A stretch of DNA of 64,000 nucleotides from JBGPQJ01 sp963709295 (GTDB lineage Bacteria > Chloroflexota > Anaerolineae > Anaerolineales > Villigracilaceae): NCBI GenBank assembly GCA_963709295.1, contig CAVPVW010000008.1, positions 868,001 through 932,000 on the forward strand, written 5' to 3'. Every line of letters begins with the position of its first letter. Position 1 is the first letter of the stretch. The translations under genes were made by a program, and so were the position numbers. Of the stretch, positions 61,605-64,000 are shown one piece after another. A model generated the notes under the pieces. The model searched no databases and was not told the origin of the DNA. It worked only from the letters and a program-made list of their open reading frames with translations.

Positions 61605-63503
61605 ATGGAGAATCTCACCGGCAAACAATTCGGGCCCTATCAGATCGTGGCACCGCTGGGCGAAGGGGGCATGGCCGCCGTCTACAAGGCCTACCAGCCC
61701 GGCATGGAACGGTATGTGGCGCTCAAGGTCCTGCCGCGCTCCTACGCGGACGATCCTCAATTCCTCGCGCGCTTTCAGCGGGAAGCCAAACTGCTGGCAC
61801 AGCTCCAGCACCCGCACATCCTGCCGGTCTTCGACTTCGGCCAGTCGGAGGGTTACACCTACATCGTCATGCCGTTCATCCCGAGCGGGACACTCACGGG
61901 ACAGTTGAGCGGTGCTCCCCTGCCGCTGGCGCGCCTCCGCCAGGTCATCACCCAGGTGGGCGAGGCGCTGAATTACGCCCACGCCCGCGGCATGATCCAC
62001 CGGGACATCAAACCCAGCAACATTCTCATCGACGAAAGCGGGAACTGCCTGTTGACCGATTTCGGGCTGGCGCGCATGGTCGAGGACGCCGTCAACCTGA
62101 CCTCCACCGGGACGATCATGGGCACACCGGCTTACATGTCGCCCGAGCAGGGTTCCGGCTCGAAGATCGACTCCCGAAGCGACATCTACTCCCTCGGCGT
62201 GGTGTTGTTCGAGATGGCGACCGGGCGGGTGCCGTTTCAGGCCGAGACGCCCATTGCGATCGTCTTCAAGCACGTCCAGGATCCTCTTCCGCCGGCGCGC
62301 TCCATCAACCCCGACCTGCCGGAAGCCGTTGAACTCGTCATCCTAAAATCGCTGGCCAAGAATCCCGAGGACCGCTACCAGACCGCCGCGGATATGGTGC
62401 GCGCCATCCAGACCGCCATCCCCGAGAGTCAGATCTTCGCCGCGCCTGCCGTGGCCATCACAATGGCCCAAAAACTTGCTGCCGTAATGGCCCCCGCTCC
62501 AGCCGGAGAGGAAAGCTCCGTCTCCAAACCCGCTGAAGAACAAGCGCCTGCCGCGGCCACCATGGTTGAAGAAGAAGTGGTACCCGAATCAGCGACCATT
62601 GTCGAAGAGGGCATGGCGCCCACGATGATGTCCAAACCAAAAAAGCGCAGCGGCCCGCCGGTATGGATCTGGGCGGTAGTCAGCGTAGTCCTGCTCGCAG
62701 TGATTGCCGGGGGTGGATTCGCTCTCTTTGGGCGCGGATCAACGCCGGTTGCCTCGCCAACCAAAGCCGCCGCAGTCGTCCTTCCAACCAAGGCTGTTGC
62801 GGCAACGGTCGCGCCGACCGACGCGTTGGTATTCATGGTCAACCTGCCCGGCGACTATCAGGTCAAGGCCGGATGCGACGCCCAGTGGGATCCGGCCTGC
62901 CCGGCAACTGTCTTGAAGAAGGGTGATGATGGCAAGTACACCCTCATGGTTAAATTGCCGGCGGGCTCTTATGAATTCAAAGTCGCGATGAACGGCGGCT
63001 GGACCGTGAACTACGGCTCGGGTGGAAAACTGGATGGACCTAACTATCCGCTGAAGCTGGCTGCCGACAGCGCAGTGACTTTCGTGTATGATCCTGCCAC
63101 GCACATAGTGTCCGTTTCGACCAAGGCGGCCGCCATTCCAAAGAGCGTGTTGATCGCCACTGGGGCACTTCCGGCCGGTGGGCAATTGCTTTCCGACAAC
63201 AAACTCTATCGCTTTGAAGTCCTTGCGAATGGCGAGTTGGTTCTTTCGTACTACGATAATTTCACCAGCAAAATACTTTGGTCCTCCAAATCGAAAGGCG
63301 ACCCCGACGCTCTTGTCATGCAGGATGATGGCAACCTGGTGCTTTACGGAAAAAACGGGACTGTCCTCTGGGCAACCGAAAAGACCGGCAAGCAGGGCGA
63401 TTATTTCCTGCTTTTACAGAACGACGGTAATCTGGTGGTCTACAAGGGGATAAACGGGAGCCCGAACGTGACGCCCATCTGGTCGACCGGCACGGCACGC
63501 TAA
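61605..63503 (+). CDS. Ser/Thr protein kinase with external X25-like and B-lectin domains
   Basis: 632 residues. Kinase domain 10-275: glycine loop GEGGMA (19-24), Lys41 in VALKVLP, HRDIKPSN with Asp134, DFG Asp152 and GTPAYMSPEQ. An acidic/Ala-Pro linker (about 295-350) carries ATMVEEE and ATIVEEG repeats, possible phosphothreonine sites for FHA proteins. One membrane helix is at 353-376. Outside the cell, 405-505 resembles a pullulanase X25-type starch-binding module (LPGDYQVKAGCDAQWDPACP, AMNGGWTVNYG). Residues 514-630 are a B-type lectin with two intact mannose motifs, QDDGNLVLY (573-581) and QNDGNLVVY (605-613). It should sense glycan outside and phosphorylate inside. Confidence 0.9.
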   Translation: MENLTGKQFGPYQIVAPLGEGGMAAVYKAYQPGMERYVALKVLPRSYADDPQFLARFQREAKLLAQLQHPHILPVFDFGQSEGYTYIVMPFIPSGTLTGQLSGAPLPLARLRQVITQVGEALNYAHARGMIHRDIKPSNILIDESGNCLLTDFGLARMVEDAVNLTSTGTIMGTPAYMSPEQGSGSKIDSRSDIYSLGVVLFEMATGRVPFQAETPIAIVFKHVQDPLPPARSINPDLPEAVELVILKSLAKNPEDRYQTAADMVRAIQTAIPESQIFAAPAVAITMAQKLAAVMAPAPAGEESSVSKPAEEQAPAAATMVEEEVVPESATIVEEGMAPTMMSKPKKRSGPPVWIWAVVSVVLLAVIAGGGFALFGRGSTPVASPTKAAAVVLPTKAVAATVAPTDALVFMVNLPGDYQVKAGCDAQWDPACPATVLKKGDDGKYTLMVKLPAGSYEFKVAMNGGWTVNYGSGGKLDGPNYPLKLAADSAVTFVYDPATHIVSVSTKAAAIPKSVLIATGALPAGGQLLSDNKLYRFEVLANGELVLSYYDNFTSKILWSSKSKGDPDALVMQDDGNLVLYGKNGTVLWATEKTGKQGDYFLLLQNDGNLVVYKGINGSPNVTPIWSTGTAR

Positions 63504-63531
63504 CGAATAAACCGGTCATATGTAATTCGAT

Positions 63532-64000
63532 ATGTCCACGATCATTGAGACCGACCAGACACTTGAACTCAAGCACCCCATGCGCCCTGTGACGAGGGTG
63601 CTTTTGCTTCTTCTATCCCTGTTCCCTCTTCTGGCGCCCTACGAGTTGATCTATCTTCCGGATTGGCAAAGTTATTGGAATGTCTATTTCCTGTTCGTCG
63701 CGCTGATCTCCCTGGGAGCCATGGCAGTAAGCGGATTCTTTGTCTGGGCAGCCATTGCAGGGCTTAGCAAGGAAATACGCTTTGATAAGCGCAACAATAC
63801 CTTCACCTATATTCAGCAGGCGCCGGTCGTCCGTCCTCAAAGGACCGACTACCCTCTCACGTCCATCAAGTCTGTGGAGATGGAAAAAACCGACTGGACC
63901 GACGGAGGCCCAAGCTACCACGTCAGCATTGAAATGGTTGACGGGCGCAAGTTCACATCCGGTTCATCCTGGACCCGCGCGGAAGTCGAACAGGAAAGAG
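63532..64000 (+). CDS. Membrane protein, 3' end outside the window
   Basis: At least 156 residues. Two hydrophobic helices (VTRVLLLLLSLFPLLAPYEL and YFLFVALISLGAMAVSGFFV) are followed by a soluble beta-type part (KEIRFDKRNNTFTYIQQAPV, then SIKSVEMEKTDWTDGGPSYH), like a PH-like small membrane protein. The frame is open at the right edge. It starts 29 bases after the kinase stop and may belong to its operon. Confidence 0.6.
   Translation, partial: MSTIIETDQTLELKHPMRPVTRVLLLLLSLFPLLAPYELIYLPDWQSYWNVYFLFVALISLGAMAVSGFFVWAAIAGLSKEIRFDKRNNTFTYIQQAPVVRPQRTDYPLTSIKSVEMEKTDWTDGGPSYHVSIEMVDGRKFTSGSSWTRAEVEQER

Noticed and set aside
1..64000. CRISPR arrays, rRNA and tRNA genes
   Set aside because: No regularly spaced direct repeats, no conserved rRNA blocks and no cloverleaf with the T-loop GTTCGANTC pattern were noticed by eye; a tRNAscan run would settle it.

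Overview
The window reads as a piece of a Chloroflexota chromosome, most likely Anaerolineae. This is inferred from gene content: an F420-type nitroreductase domain, CitE-like lyases, a thiolase/DUF35 pair, a eukaryotic-type kinase/phosphatase/FHA system, GTG/TTG starts and moderately high GC. No rRNA, tRNA or CRISPR was seen.

Layout. 0-16.7 kb is mostly ordinary metabolism: a methylase-like fragment, a sulfite-oxidase-like Mo enzyme, a lipoprotein, a thiolase/DUF35 operon, a methyltransferase, an acyl-CoA dehydrogenase, a HigBA toxin-antitoxin pair coupled to a CitE/nitroreductase fusion, then lipid kinase, PlsC, methyltransferase, sugar symporter and GNAT-like genes. 16.7-20.8 kb holds a membrane protein, a decayed lipoprotein, an SDR and a TPR protein. 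20.8-36.2 kb is an accessory region in which every gene is on the + strand. Small unrelated genes (VOC, PPOX, GNAT, TudS-like, DUF2200, ClbS/DfsB, PpnP, HD and others) are separated by structured, partly homologous spacers that often end in a GTTRRRY-like heptamer just before the next gene, as in integron gene cassettes. A GC-rich operon of three zinc-free MDR oxidoreductases with its own XRE regulator sits inside it. 36.7-44.5 kb has a MarR-controlled heterodimeric ABC exporter, a DUF362 ferredoxin-like protein, a class V aminotransferase and a VOC protein. 44.7-51.5 kb (- strand) has PP2C phosphatase, VWA-FHA protein, membrane protein, guaA, two HIT proteins and xpt. 51.7-64 kb has maf, a MecA-like PBP, rsgA, holB, thioredoxin-like and membrane proteins, and a Ser/Thr kinase whose outer part carries a starch-binding-like and a mannose-lectin domain.

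The PP2C/FHA cluster and the lectin kinase suggest a Ser/Thr phosphorylation circuit linked to the cell surface. guaA, xpt and the HIT genes form a purine salvage/nucleotide cluster.

At least a dozen genes, including likely important ones (holB, maf), are broken by single-base indels, often in short homopolymers. This looks more like residual assembly error than decay, so reading frames here should be treated with care. The most interesting items are the lectin receptor-like kinase, the cassette-like array with its two spacer families, an in-frame TGA at a conserved Cys position (possible Sec), and the CitE/F420-nitroreductase fusion.
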